Shown in pieces: positions 17,174 through 26,151 of a stretch of 64,000 nucleotides of DNA. The position numbers and the translations under genes are program-made. Source of the DNA: CAYQDB01 sp964416195 (lineage in GTDB: Bacteria > Zixibacteria > MSB-5A5 > GN15 > FEB-12); contig CAYQDB010000005.1 in NCBI GenBank assembly GCA_964416195.1, positions 62,001 to 126,000 of the forward strand. Direction: 5' to 3'. The notes under the pieces were generated by a model. That model ran no database searches, was not told the DNA's origin, and was given only the letters and a program-made list of their open reading frames with translations. Each line of letters begins with the position of its first letter. Positions within the stretch are counted from its first letter, which is position 1.

Positions 17174-18547
17174 ATGAAGATAATTATTGTCGGCGGCGGA
17201 GTGGTTGGGTATAGCCTGGCTGAGCACCTGTTAAAAGATAAGCACCATCTGTCCCTGATTGAAACCAATCCGGACCTCTGCCGGACAATCTCGGAAAAGC
17301 TCGACTTGCAAATACTCAACGGCTCGGGTTCATCTCCGGCCTTGTTGAAAGAAGCCGGACTGGCGGGCGCCGACATGGTCCTTGCTGTCACGCCAAGTGA
17401 TGAAGTCAACCTTGTGGTGTGCACAATTGCCGCCCAGTACGATGTGCCACGGCGCATCGCCCGGCTGCGAAGCAACGAATTCGCTGAAACCAGCAAGCTG
17501 GTCGATCTGGAGAAACTCGGTATCACTTCCGTGATCCATCCGGAGAAGGCGCTGGTTGACCATATTCTGCAGTTTGTCCGGACTCCCCACGCTATGGAGT
17601 CGGCTGACTTCGAGGGCGGTAGAATCCTGATGAGAGGGTACCGGGTTACTGAAAAAACCCCGCTAGCTCATAAGACACCACAGGAGATTCGCCGGGCAAT
17701 TGCTCCCAATGTCGTCCTGTTCTCCGCTCTCGTGCGCGAAGGAGTGGGCGTGATCCCCGGCGGCGACACTGAAATTGAACCGGGTGACATTCTCTATACA
17801 CTCTTTCCCCGTGAGTCCCTGGACCGCTTTTTAGACCTCGTGGGTGTTGAGAGGAAGAGCAGCCGGAAAATAATCATGACGGGTGACTCGTACTCGACTC
17901 TGGAGTTGGCGCGCGCCCTCAACCAAACGGAGAACCAGGTTACCTACGTCGATCCCAACCTCGATCATGCCAAGACAGCAGCCGGTATGTTTGACAGAAT
18001 CGAGGTCCTGCACGGCGACTGTACTGATCCCGATCTCCTCAGTGAACTCAACGTGGATAAGGCTTCGTTTTTCATCGCTGTGTCGGAAGGAGCCGACTAC
18101 AACATGCTTTCTGCTCTGCTGGCAAAGTCGGGGGGAGCACATGAGATAATAGCCACTACAACGGAATCCCTTCACGACAAGCTGTTCAACTCGATTGGGA
18201 TTGACCATGTGATCAATCCCCGTCTCACTACCGCGCGTGAAATCCTGGAGATGATTAGCCGCGGACATATCGGGGCGGTGGTTAAGCTCTCCGATGTCGA
18301 TATTGAGGCGATTCGCTTCACCGTCGATCCCAACAGCCCCATTGCCGAATCCAAGGTGAAGAAACTTGCCCATAAGCTTAAGCGCGGCTCTATCATTGGT
18401 GTCATTGTAAGGGAGAACAAAATGATTCTACCTGACGGCGAGACGGTCATCGAAGCTGATGACCATGTCATCATGATAACTCATCACAGGAACCTGCCGA
18501 CTATCTCCAAGCTTTTTAAGCCGCGCGGAGCTTTCAAGCAAAGGTAG
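17174..18547 (+). CDS. trkA: Trk potassium uptake NAD-binding subunit
   Basis: Cytoplasmic regulatory subunit of the Trk K+ transporter, with two tandem RCK units (TrkA_N + TrkA_C each). The first nucleotide fold is canonical (IIVGGGVVGYSLAEHLL, then a conserved ET at the end of strand 2). The second begins IMTGDSYSTLELARALN at about residue 235 and lacks the GxGxxG pattern, so it probably binds nucleotide poorly or not at all. At 457 aa the length is typical. trkH follows after three bases, giving a trkA-trkH operon. Confidence 0.93.
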   Translation: MKIIIVGGGVVGYSLAEHLLKDKHHLSLIETNPDLCRTISEKLDLQILNGSGSSPALLKEAGLAGADMVLAVTPSDEVNLVVCTIAAQYDVPRRIARLRSNEFAETSKLVDLEKLGITSVIHPEKALVDHILQFVRTPHAMESADFEGGRILMRGYRVTEKTPLAHKTPQEIRRAIAPNVVLFSALVREGVGVIPGGDTEIEPGDILYTLFPRESLDRFLDLVGVERKSSRKIIMTGDSYSTLELARALNQTENQVTYVDPNLDHAKTAAGMFDRIEVLHGDCTDPDLLSELNVDKASFFIAVSEGADYNMLSALLAKSGGAHEIIATTTESLHDKLFNSIGIDHVINPRLTTAREILEMISRGHIGAVVKLSDVDIEAIRFTVDPNSPIAESKVKKLAHKLKRGSIIGVIVRENKMILPDGETVIEADDHVIMITHHRNLPTISKLFKPRGAFKQR

Positions 18548-18550
18548 CTT

Positions 18551-20149
18551 ATGCACAAAACCGCCGTCGGGTACGCTATCGGCAAGTTGATACAGGTGAT
18601 GGGCGCCGCTCTGCTGGTGCCATTAGGGATAGCTATCTATGACAACCGGCACCTGAAGCTGTTTGAATTGCTCTCAAAGGCCGACATTTTCGGCTTTATC
18701 CTGGCTATCGGTTTTTCTTTTGTGGCCGGCTCAACGCTGGTCTTTCTCTGTCGCAGTGGACGGGACCTGCAGGGTGTGCGAGAGGGATATGCAATTGTGA
18801 CAATCGGCTGGCTCACCCTGGCCTTTCTGGCCTCTGTTCCACTGTTTTTCTACTTTGTGGCCGAACGCGGTGGTGGCTTTCCTGAGCTGGTTCTCTCATT
18901 TACAGACGCCTATTTCGAGGTAATGTCCGGGTTCACCACCACCGGCGCTTCAATCCTGAGCAATGTCGAGTCGATGCCCCGCTCGCTGTTGTTCCTGCGG
19001 GCTCTAACTCACTGGCTTGGGGGGATGGGGATTATTACGCTGGCCATTGCCATTTTCCCTGCTATGGGCGTCTCCGGTTATCAGATGTTCCGCGGCGAGG
19101 TGCCGGGCCCGACCAAAGACAGGCTTCGTCCCAGGTTAGCACAGACTGCCTCTGTTCTCTGGGGCGTTTACCTGCTTCTGAGTGTCGCCGAGACGCTGCT
19201 TCTGTTACTGGGTGGCATGAGTCTCTTCGACGCCGCCTGCCATACCTTCGCCACCATGGCAACAGGGGGCTTTTCCACCAAGAACGCCTCGATTGGCGCC
19301 TACAACTCCGACTTCATACAGTGGGTTATTATCATCTTTATGTTCTTTGCCGGGACAAACTTCCTCCTGCACTTTCGTGTTCTGCGAGGGGATTTCAAAT
19401 CCCTTGCAAGGAACAAGGAGTTTGCTTTTTACGCGTCAGTTATCGTTGCTGCTGTAATCATTTTCACCTGTGTACTTTATATCCACGGTCCGGCTCCCGA
19501 GGAATCGGCCTCCGCCCATTTCCGGACCAGTGAAATGACTGCCGGCGAGTTCCATACCCACTATGTCGAGCAAAGTAGTAAGCTTGGCACCTTGTATGAC
19601 ACCTTCAGGGTAGCTTCGTTTCAGACCGTATCCATTATAACGACGACCGGTTTTGTCACTGCCGATTTTGACCTCTGGCCGGATTTTTTGCGGTTTCTTC
19701 TGATTCTCTTGATGTTTTTCGGAGGCTGTGCCGGCTCTACCGGTGGCGGCATGAAAATGATTCGCATCAAAATTGTCATCCGGGTAGCTTTGAACGAACT
19801 GCGCAAATTGACCCAGCCGCGTCTGGTGGCGCCGGTAAAGATAGGCGATCAGACTATAGATGAACCGCATATAATTAACGTGGTCTCGTTCTTTGTTCTT
19901 TTTGTCGGACTGTTTGTCATCACAGCGGGATTGATGACGCTCTTTGTACCCGACTTGACTACCGCCATTGCCTGTTCGGCAGCCACTATCGGGAATATCG
20001 GACCGGGGCTAGCTGGGATCGGCGCTGTCGAGAACTACGGGTGGATTCCCATCCCGGGCAAATGGATTCTGATCTTCTCAATGCTTCTGGGCCGGCTCGA
20101 GATATTCACCGTGTTAATTGTTCTCCGCCCGGCGGTCTGGCGGAAGTAG
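18551..20149 (+). CDS. trkH: Trk potassium transporter membrane subunit
   Basis: Integral membrane K+ channel-like subunit of the TrkH/KtrB superfamily. Four selectivity-filter/pore repeats are visible in order: FTTTGAS, MATGGFST, TTTGFVTADF and ATIGNIGPGL. About ten hydrophobic helices fit the expected 4 x (M1-P-M2) plan with two N-terminal extra helices. GGCAGSTGGGMKMIR in the third repeat matches the gating loop. 532 aa. It is translated three bases after trkA, its regulatory partner. Confidence 0.94.
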   Translation: MHKTAVGYAIGKLIQVMGAALLVPLGIAIYDNRHLKLFELLSKADIFGFILAIGFSFVAGSTLVFLCRSGRDLQGVREGYAIVTIGWLTLAFLASVPLFFYFVAERGGGFPELVLSFTDAYFEVMSGFTTTGASILSNVESMPRSLLFLRALTHWLGGMGIITLAIAIFPAMGVSGYQMFRGEVPGPTKDRLRPRLAQTASVLWGVYLLLSVAETLLLLLGGMSLFDAACHTFATMATGGFSTKNASIGAYNSDFIQWVIIIFMFFAGTNFLLHFRVLRGDFKSLARNKEFAFYASVIVAAVIIFTCVLYIHGPAPEESASAHFRTSEMTAGEFHTHYVEQSSKLGTLYDTFRVASFQTVSIITTTGFVTADFDLWPDFLRFLLILLMFFGGCAGSTGGGMKMIRIKIVIRVALNELRKLTQPRLVAPVKIGDQTIDEPHIINVVSFFVLFVGLFVITAGLMTLFVPDLTTAIACSAATIGNIGPGLAGIGAVENYGWIPIPGKWILIFSMLLGRLEIFTVLIVLRPAVWRK

Positions 20150-20215
20150 GCTGGAGGCAGCCTCCTATAACCGCTATAGTATGGGGTCACCTGCTGACAA
20201 AGGGTAATTGGCCGG

Positions 20216-21412
20216 ATGCGCATTTTTCTACCTCTCATGTTCGCTGTCGTGGTCATTCTGCTCTTTGGCCTGACTGAGATAGCCCTACTGCGATTTCTGA
20301 ATCGAACTTGGTGGAATAACAAATACATCAGAACCGCCGCCTGGAGCCTGCCGCTGTTCGGCACGGCGATGGTGCTACTGTGGGGGCTCGGCGAATACTA
20401 CACACGGAACTGGCTGGCCTACCCGTCAGCAACCCTGACCGCAATGACCTTTATCCTTGAGGTATGCCTGATGCTGTCTCTGCCGCTGTCGGGGATTTTT
20501 CATTTCGTCTACCGAGGTATAGATTGGTTTGCTGCAAGGCGAAAAACAAAAAAACCCCAACTCCCCGACCAGAACCGACGGGTCTTCTTGAAAGCCGCGG
20601 CAGCAGGTCTGCCAATTGTTACCGTGACCATGGGAGTCTCGGGTCTGACCCGCGCTTTTGCCGGTGTCAATGTCTACACCAAAACAATCGTCGTTGACGA
20701 TCTTCCTCCCGACCTGGAAGGACTGAAAATCCTCCACCTCTCGGATATGCACCTGAGACACTACGTAACCCTTGACGACCTGGCCGAAGTCATTTGCGAC
20801 GCCAGCCGATTCGCACCCGATCTGGTTCTTGTTACGGGCGATATAGCAGACGATCTGCGCCTTCTCCCCGGCGCTCTATCTACGATAGAGAACCTGAATC
20901 CCCCTCTGGGCATTTTCGCCAGCCTGGGCAATCATGAGTATTTTCACGGGATAAGCAGTGTTAGACGGATTTTTGACAGATCCCCCATTCCCCTGCTGGT
21001 CAATCAGGGAGTCAGAGTAGCTATCGGGCCGTGCCTTCTGTTTATCGGCGGTATTGATGACCCGCGGTTTCTATGGGGAGAAGATAACACTTTCTTCAGA
21101 CAAACAGTGGATCGAACATTGTCGGACTTCCGTGGCGAGGACTTCCTGATACTTATGAGCCATCGCCCTAATGTCTTCGATTACGCCTCTGAGGCAGGTA
21201 TAGATTTAACTCTCGCCGGCCATACTCACGGAGGACAAATCGGTTTCGCCAACCATTCCCTTCTTGATGTACTTTGGCCCCACCAGTACATCTGGGGGCA
21301 CTATCGGCGCGGACAGAGCCACTTGTACACCTCTTCCGGAGTGGGACACTGGTTCCCTTTTCGACTTGGCTGTCCCCCCGAAGCACCGATCATACAACTG
21401 CGCGGGAGGTAA
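20216..21412 (+). CDS. Membrane-anchored metallophosphoesterase
   Basis: A 398-aa protein. Three N-terminal hydrophobic segments (to about residue 105) are followed by an RRVFLKAAAAGLPIV stretch that resembles a twin-arginine signal or a further anchor. The calcineurin-like domain has LHLSDMH (near residue 180), VTGDIADD, LGNHEYFHG, MSHRPN and LAGHTHGGQIG, i.e. the full set of metal ligands. This matches the YaeI/YkuE group, some of which act on cell-surface lipids or UDP-diacylglucosamine-like substrates; the substrate here is unknown. The active site is probably extracytoplasmic. Confidence 0.88.
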   Translation: MRIFLPLMFAVVVILLFGLTEIALLRFLNRTWWNNKYIRTAAWSLPLFGTAMVLLWGLGEYYTRNWLAYPSATLTAMTFILEVCLMLSLPLSGIFHFVYRGIDWFAARRKTKKPQLPDQNRRVFLKAAAAGLPIVTVTMGVSGLTRAFAGVNVYTKTIVVDDLPPDLEGLKILHLSDMHLRHYVTLDDLAEVICDASRFAPDLVLVTGDIADDLRLLPGALSTIENLNPPLGIFASLGNHEYFHGISSVRRIFDRSPIPLLVNQGVRVAIGPCLLFIGGIDDPRFLWGEDNTFFRQTVDRTLSDFRGEDFLILMSHRPNVFDYASEAGIDLTLAGHTHGGQIGFANHSLLDVLWPHQYIWGHYRRGQSHLYTSSGVGHWFPFRLGCPPEAPIIQLRGR

Positions 21413-21495
21413 GGATGATCCCATAACAGCTATTGCCTGCAAGTGGTGGCCCCTAGTGAAGGGATATTTTTTCGTCGAATCTGAATATTTTTTTC

Positions 21496-21525
21496 TTGCA
21501 AAAGAATCAAAAAAAAGACTATATT
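21496..21525 (+). promoter_or_regulatory. Possible promoter of the H1-like/SWIB gene
   Basis: TTGCAA (21496-21501), 18-base spacer, TATATT (21520-21525), within an A/T-tract-rich stretch that could act as an UP element. The leader to the ATG at 21640 would be about 108 bases. Confidence 0.4.
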
Positions 21526-21639
21526 TTGTATGAGGGGATGGTGCTTGAAACCATCCGTTAACATGGTATTTGTTGTCCCGATTAATAGAGAGTAAGGGAA
21601 ATTAATAATACACAAACCCTAATGCCAAAGGAGCAACAA

Positions 21640-22194
21640 ATGGCAGTAGTAAGGAAGAAGAAAGTAGCGCCGAAGAGAAAGCCGGCCAAGAAAACCACAG
21701 TGAGAAAGAAAGTAACTGCCAGGAAGAAAACCGCAACTAGGAAGACAGTTGCGAAAAGAACAACCGCAAGGAAGAAGACCACCGCCAAGAGAGCCTCTGC
21801 CAAAAGAAAACCGATCAGGAAGGCTACCACGCGGAAGACTACGGCCAGGAAGACTACAGCTCGGAAGAAGACTGTTCGTAAAGCAACCACTCGGAAGCCC
21901 GCCGCCAGGAAGACAGCCGCCAAGAGAAAAACAAAGTCCAAGCGCAAACCGAATCCTGCTTTCATGCGTCCCATGATGCTGTCTGATGCGCTGGGCGCTG
22001 TCGTCGGAATGAAGCCTATCCCTCGTACAGAAGTGACCAAGAAACTCTGGCTGTATATCAAGAAAAATAGACTTCAGGATACGGTCAATCGCCGGATGAT
22101 CAACGCTGACGAGAAGATGAAAAAGCTCTTCGGCGGCAAGGCAAAGGTATCGATGTTTGAAATGACCAAGCTGGTGTCAAAACACATGAAATAG
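21640..22194 (+). CDS. Histone H1-like lysine-rich protein with C-terminal SWIB domain
   Basis: 184 aa. Residues 1 to about 103 are a Lys/Arg/Ala/Thr tail of repeats such as ARKTTARK and KRKPIRK, as in histone H1/Hc2-like proteins, which would bind DNA non-specifically. The last 80 residues are a SWIB/MDM2 domain: MLSDALGAVVG, RTEVTKKLWLYIKKNRLQD, RRMINADEKMKKLFGGK and FEMTKLVSKHMK. ATG 21640 is used because AAAGGAG lies just upstream; an in-frame ATG at 21622 would contain it. Nucleoid organisation is the likely role. The gene stands alone and ends in a terminator. Confidence 0.9.
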   Translation: MAVVRKKKVAPKRKPAKKTTVRKKVTARKKTATRKTVAKRTTARKKTTAKRASAKRKPIRKATTRKTTARKTTARKKTVRKATTRKPAARKTAAKRKTKSKRKPNPAFMRPMMLSDALGAVVGMKPIPRTEVTKKLWLYIKKNRLQDTVNRRMINADEKMKKLFGGKAKVSMFEMTKLVSKHMK

Positions 22195-22218
22195 CGACCG
22201 ACACAGGTTATTCTATGT

Positions 22219-22252
22219 CAACAGGCCGGTTGTTCACCGGCCTGTTTTTTAT
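22219..22252 (+). terminator. Rho-independent terminator of the H1-like/SWIB gene
   Basis: Stem AACAGGCCGGT with ACCGGCCTGTT (the right arm written here as CACCGGCCTG) around a short loop, followed by a run of six T. It lies about 25 bases past the stop codon. Confidence 0.85.
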
Positions 22253-22776
22253 GTTCTGATGACTCCAGATGACATGAGTCCTTATTAGTTGAATAGTTCC
22301 ATATCTACTTTGCGTATTGGCGGAGCCAGTCCCCGCAGATAGCTTAAATGGGATTAAGGGGTGACACAAATAAGAAGACTTGTATTAGTACAACCAAAAA
22401 ACGATATAAAAGGGCAGGGCATCTTGCCGGCGAAATCCTTGTTCACGAACCACACCAGATCACAGAGAAGTACCCTCTCAGATTCATGAATTTCCAAGAA
22501 ACAGGACATCGCGCGATGTCTTAGTTCCGCAAGATATGAAACGGGGCACAAGAAGGATTGCCGGTGGGATATAGCCGGCTGTGTTCGGCAGGCGCTGTCT
22601 TCTGCACGTATAATACAGTTGGATTATTGGGATTTTCTGTTAAATTATATGACTATGGAATCGCTTATGGTTATTGGTAGTATTGCCCGGCCCCACCCGC
22701 CATCTGCGTGCAAAGCAAAAACCAAATCACGCAGAGCAACACCGCCCTATTTCAGTGTTTGAGAGTGAGTTTTGAT
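22253..22776. other. Gene-free interval with palindrome and degenerate repeat
   Basis: No supported gene. At about 22350-22366 a stretch GGGATTAAGGGGTGACAC matches the minus strand of the DUF559-associated repeat for GGGATTAAGGGGTG and then diverges. A perfect 16-base palindrome, GACATCGCGCGATGTC, occupies 22505-22520. A short minus frame (22354-22551) runs through both but has no Shine-Dalgarno and no recognisable domain. Confidence 0.5.
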
Positions 22777-24021
22777 ATGTCTGTTATTTGTCCTTTCAGA
22801 GGTTTGAGGCCCATACCCCGGCATATCGCGCAGGTCGCCTCACCGCCCTATGATGTGTTGAGCAGTGACGAAGCCCGCGAGCTCGTCAAAGGGAACCCGG
22901 ATTCGTTTTTGAGAGTCAACAAACCTGAAGTCGACTTCGATACCGGCACTCCAATCCACAGCGAGCAGGTCTATCGTCGCGGTAAGGAGAATCTTGAAAG
23001 GCTAATAAATGACGGGCTCATGTGCCGCGACAGCAAACCCTGTTTCTATCTCTACCGGCTGACAATGAACGAGCATAGCCAGACCGGGCTGGTAACCCTG
23101 ACCTCGGTTGAGGAATACAACAACGGCCAGATAAAAAAACATGAGTACACCCGCCCGGAAAAAGTCGATGACCGCGCGAATCACATTATGTACACTCGGG
23201 CACAGGTGGGGCCGGTTTTTTCCATTTTTCGCAACCGGAAAGAGATCAGGGCAATCTTTGAAAAGACCACTCAGGAGCCGCCCAAATATGATTTTGTAAG
23301 CGAAGATGGCGTGCGTCATCAGATGTGGGTAGTTGGGGATGCTGAGCAGATTGACAACCTGGTCAGCGCTTTTGCCGACTTGCATGGACTGTATATCGCC
23401 GATGGCCACCACCGCTCGGCTGCCGCCGCTGAGGTAGCGCGCCGCCTAAAAAAAGAGAATTCAAATCATACCGGGCAGGAGCATTACAACTTCTTCCTGA
23501 ACGTGCTATTCCCCGACGATGAGCTTCATATCCTGCCCTACAACCGGGTGGTCAAGGATTTGAAAGGCATGGCTGTAACCCAGTTACTGGAAAAGGCAAG
23601 TGCGAATTTTACTGTAGCGCCACACGCCGGCCCAGTGGTACCAAACAAGAACTACCAATTTGGCCTGTATTGCCATAAGCAATGGTTTGTACTCGAGACC
23701 AAAGAAGGAAGCTTCAACGCTCAGCATCCGTCAGAGTCGATTGACTCGGCGGTGCTTTCCAGCAATTTCCTCAAGCCGATCCTTGGTATCGAAAACATTC
23801 GCACTGATCAGCGGATTGATTTCGTCGGCGGTATTCGCGGTGTAGAGGAACTGGTGCGGCTGGTCGATTCCGATCAGTACGCCGTTGCCTTCTCGCTGTA
23901 TCCCGCCTCGGTGGAGCAATTGTTGGAAGTCGCTGACGCCGGCCAAGTGATGCCTCCCAAGTCAACCTGGTTTGAGCCCAAACTGCGAAGTGGAATAGTT
24001 GTCAACTTACTTGATGAATAG
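22777..24021 (+). CDS. DUF1015 family protein
   Basis: A 414-aa protein of the DUF1015 family. Hallmarks are ICPFRGLRPIPRHIAQVASP at the N-terminus, PYDVLSSDEAREL, YIADGHHRSAAAAEVAR near residue 205, and GGIRGVEELVRLVD towards the C-terminus. It has no signal peptide. The family often lies near serA or serC, as here, but its biochemical activity is not known to me. The ATG at 22777 is the family's usual start; the frame extends upstream to 22708 without a better ribosome-binding site. Confidence 0.88.
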   Translation: MSVICPFRGLRPIPRHIAQVASPPYDVLSSDEARELVKGNPDSFLRVNKPEVDFDTGTPIHSEQVYRRGKENLERLINDGLMCRDSKPCFYLYRLTMNEHSQTGLVTLTSVEEYNNGQIKKHEYTRPEKVDDRANHIMYTRAQVGPVFSIFRNRKEIRAIFEKTTQEPPKYDFVSEDGVRHQMWVVGDAEQIDNLVSAFADLHGLYIADGHHRSAAAAEVARRLKKENSNHTGQEHYNFFLNVLFPDDELHILPYNRVVKDLKGMAVTQLLEKASANFTVAPHAGPVVPNKNYQFGLYCHKQWFVLETKEGSFNAQHPSESIDSAVLSSNFLKPILGIENIRTDQRIDFVGGIRGVEELVRLVDSDQYAVAFSLYPASVEQLLEVADAGQVMPPKSTWFEPKLRSGIVVNLLDE

Positions 24022-24031
24022 GGCCAGATAG

Positions 24032-24054
24032 GTCAGGACCATTACGGTCCTGAC
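24032..24054. repeat. Intergenic hairpin between DUF1015 gene and serA
   Basis: Perfect nine-base stem GTCAGGACC (24032-24040) with GGTCCTGAC (24046-24054), loop ATTAC. No T-tract follows, so it is probably a small palindromic repeat or a processing hairpin. Confidence 0.6.
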
Positions 24055-24120
24055 AAGCATAGTCTGTGAAGTAAGATAGATGTGAACTTACATTAAAACG
24101 ACAGAAGAAAGGTTATCACT

Positions 24121-24999
24121 ATGCTCATACTGATCTCTGACGCTTTTGATCCCAGCCTACCCGGGATCCTCTCCAAATACGGGGAAGTGACCGACGACAA
24201 AAGCCGTCTCTCTGAAGCTGAGATAGTTCTGGTACGTAGCAAGACCAAAGTTACCCGGGACTACATTGACAGCGCTCCCAAGCTGAAAATGGTCTTGCGG
24301 GGCGGCGTGGGGCTCGACAACATCGACCAGGGCTACGCTAAGGAAAAGGGTATTATCGTTAACAACACAGCCGAAGCCTCCACGAAAGCGGTGGCAGAGC
24401 TGGCTTTCGCGTTAATGATTGCCCTAGCCAATGAGATACCCCGGGCCGACCAGTCAATGCACGAGGGGAAATGGATCAAAAAAGAACTGAAACGTGTGGA
24501 GCTTGGTGGTAAGACACTTGGCATTCTCGGCCTCGGGCGCATAGGGCTATCGCTGGCGGCGCGGGCGCACGCTTTCCAGATGAGAGTGCTCGGCTGGCAT
24601 CCGGATGTAAATTTCACAGACTTCGCCGATATTAGGCCAACAATGAAAGAAGTTCTCAATAAGTCGGATTTTGTCTCCCTGCACATGCCTCTCTTGGAAG
24701 ACACTCGGGGAATCATAAACAAGCAGACTCTGACCGAGTTCAAGGATGGCGCTTATCTCGTCAACACTGGCCGGGGGAAACTTTGTGTCGAAGAAGATAT
24801 TGTCGAGGCGCTTAAAAGTGGCAAACTGGCCGGTTTCGCCACCGATGTCTGGTACTCCGATCCGCCAGCCGACTCGCCCCTTTTCAACGCGCCGAACTGT
24901 ATTTTCACCCCACATGTTGGCGCCTCCACAACAGAGAACATGCTTAGAATAGGAATGATAATAGACCGCCTCATTGGAGAATATGTATCAAGCAAGTAA
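24121..24999 (+). CDS. serA: D-3-phosphoglycerate dehydrogenase, short form
   Basis: NAD-dependent D-2-hydroxyacid dehydrogenase; with serC next to it, most likely the first enzyme of serine synthesis (3-phosphoglycerate to 3-phosphohydroxypyruvate). NAD fold LGILGLGRIGLSLAARAHA lies near residue 135. Catalytic Arg in VNTGRGKL, the acidic position in FATDVWYSDPP, and catalytic His in TPHVGASTTENM are visible. At 292 aa it lacks the ACT regulatory domain of the long form, so serine feedback by that route is not expected. Shine-Dalgarno AGAAAGG precedes the ATG. Confidence 0.88.
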   Translation: MLILISDAFDPSLPGILSKYGEVTDDKSRLSEAEIVLVRSKTKVTRDYIDSAPKLKMVLRGGVGLDNIDQGYAKEKGIIVNNTAEASTKAVAELAFALMIALANEIPRADQSMHEGKWIKKELKRVELGGKTLGILGLGRIGLSLAARAHAFQMRVLGWHPDVNFTDFADIRPTMKEVLNKSDFVSLHMPLLEDTRGIINKQTLTEFKDGAYLVNTGRGKLCVEEDIVEALKSGKLAGFATDVWYSDPPADSPLFNAPNCIFTPHVGASTTENMLRIGMIIDRLIGEYVSSK

Positions 25000-25060
25000 C
25001 AGGGGATTGAGCATAAACGAAACGATATCCTTACACTTGTGAAATAACTGAGGTAGAACA

Positions 25061-26146
25061 ATGGCTAACAGAGTTTATAACTTTAATCCCGGCCCGGCTA
25101 CGCTCCCACTGGAAGTTCTGCAGCAGGCGCAACAGGAGCTGCTTGATTATGCCGATACCGGGATGTCAGTGATGGAAATATCCCACCGTTCGCCGGAATT
25201 TGACGACATCAACAACAAAGCTATGGCGATGGTACATGAAATCTTGGGGCTTGGGGATAACTACAAAGTTCTGTTCATCGGCGGTGGGGCGTCGACCCAG
25301 TTCGCCCTGATTCCCTTGAACTTCCTGCCATCGGGCAAGACAGCAGCCTATGTCGACACCGGCTCCTGGTCGACCAAAGCGATCAAGGAAGCTCAGATCA
25401 TTGGGAGAATGCATCTTGCCTTTTCATCCAAAGATCAGGACTACAAACGCGTTCCCAAACCTACTGAAATAGACCTTCCCGCGGATGCCGCCTATCTCCA
25501 TGTTACCTCCAACAACACGATCAAAGGCACCCAATTACATCAGTTTCCCGACACGGGAGACATCCCCCTGATATGCGACATGTCCTCCGATATCGCCTCC
25601 CGCCGTCTTGATTTCAGCAAGTTTTCCCTCATCTACGCCGGTGCACAGAAGAATCTCGGTCCTGCTGGCGTCACGATGGTAATCATCCGCGACGACCTGC
25701 TGGCTAAGTGCCCGGACAACCTACCCACCATGTTCTGTTACAAGACCCACGCCGAGAAGAATTCGCTGTACAATACACCTCCGGCCTTTCCCGTCTACAT
25801 GGTCAAGCTAGTGCTGGAGTGGATAAAGAAACAAGGCGGCCTTCAAGCAATTGAAAAGACCAATATCGCCAAGAAGGATCGCATCTATCAGATAATAGAT
25901 GGCAACCCGGACTTCTTCCGAGGAACGGTCGAACCCGACAGCCGAAGCTGGATGAATGTTACTATGCGCCTTCCTTCGGAAGACCTGGAGAAGAAGTTTG
26001 TCTCCGAGGCCAAAGCAGCCGGGTTTATCGGTCTGAAGGGACACCGCAGTGTCGGTGGGATACGGGTGTCTCTGTACAATGCCATGCCTCTCGAAGGGGT
26101 TGAGAAACTGGCGGCGTTCATGGAGGCGTTCAAGAGGGCGAACTAA
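25061..26146 (+). CDS. serC: Phosphoserine aminotransferase
   Basis: PLP-dependent class V aminotransferase that converts phosphohydroxypyruvate to phosphoserine (also acts in vitamin B6 synthesis). Hallmarks are NFNPGPATLPLEVL at the N-terminus, EISHRSPEF, FIGGGASTQFALIPLN, MSSDIASR and the PLP lysine in YAGAQKNLGPAGVT near residue 198. The C-terminus has GLKGHRSVGGIRVSLYNA. At 361 aa it is full length. It follows serA by 61 bases on the same strand. Confidence 0.96.
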   Translation: MANRVYNFNPGPATLPLEVLQQAQQELLDYADTGMSVMEISHRSPEFDDINNKAMAMVHEILGLGDNYKVLFIGGGASTQFALIPLNFLPSGKTAAYVDTGSWSTKAIKEAQIIGRMHLAFSSKDQDYKRVPKPTEIDLPADAAYLHVTSNNTIKGTQLHQFPDTGDIPLICDMSSDIASRRLDFSKFSLIYAGAQKNLGPAGVTMVIIRDDLLAKCPDNLPTMFCYKTHAEKNSLYNTPPAFPVYMVKLVLEWIKKQGGLQAIEKTNIAKKDRIYQIIDGNPDFFRGTVEPDSRSWMNVTMRLPSEDLEKKFVSEAKAAGFIGLKGHRSVGGIRVSLYNAMPLEGVEKLAAFMEAFKRAN

Positions 26147-26151
26147 CGACG

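Noticed and set aside
22354..22551. 65-aa minus-strand frame before DUF1015
   Set aside because: It runs through a repeat remnant and a palindrome, has no ribosome-binding site and no recognisable domain.
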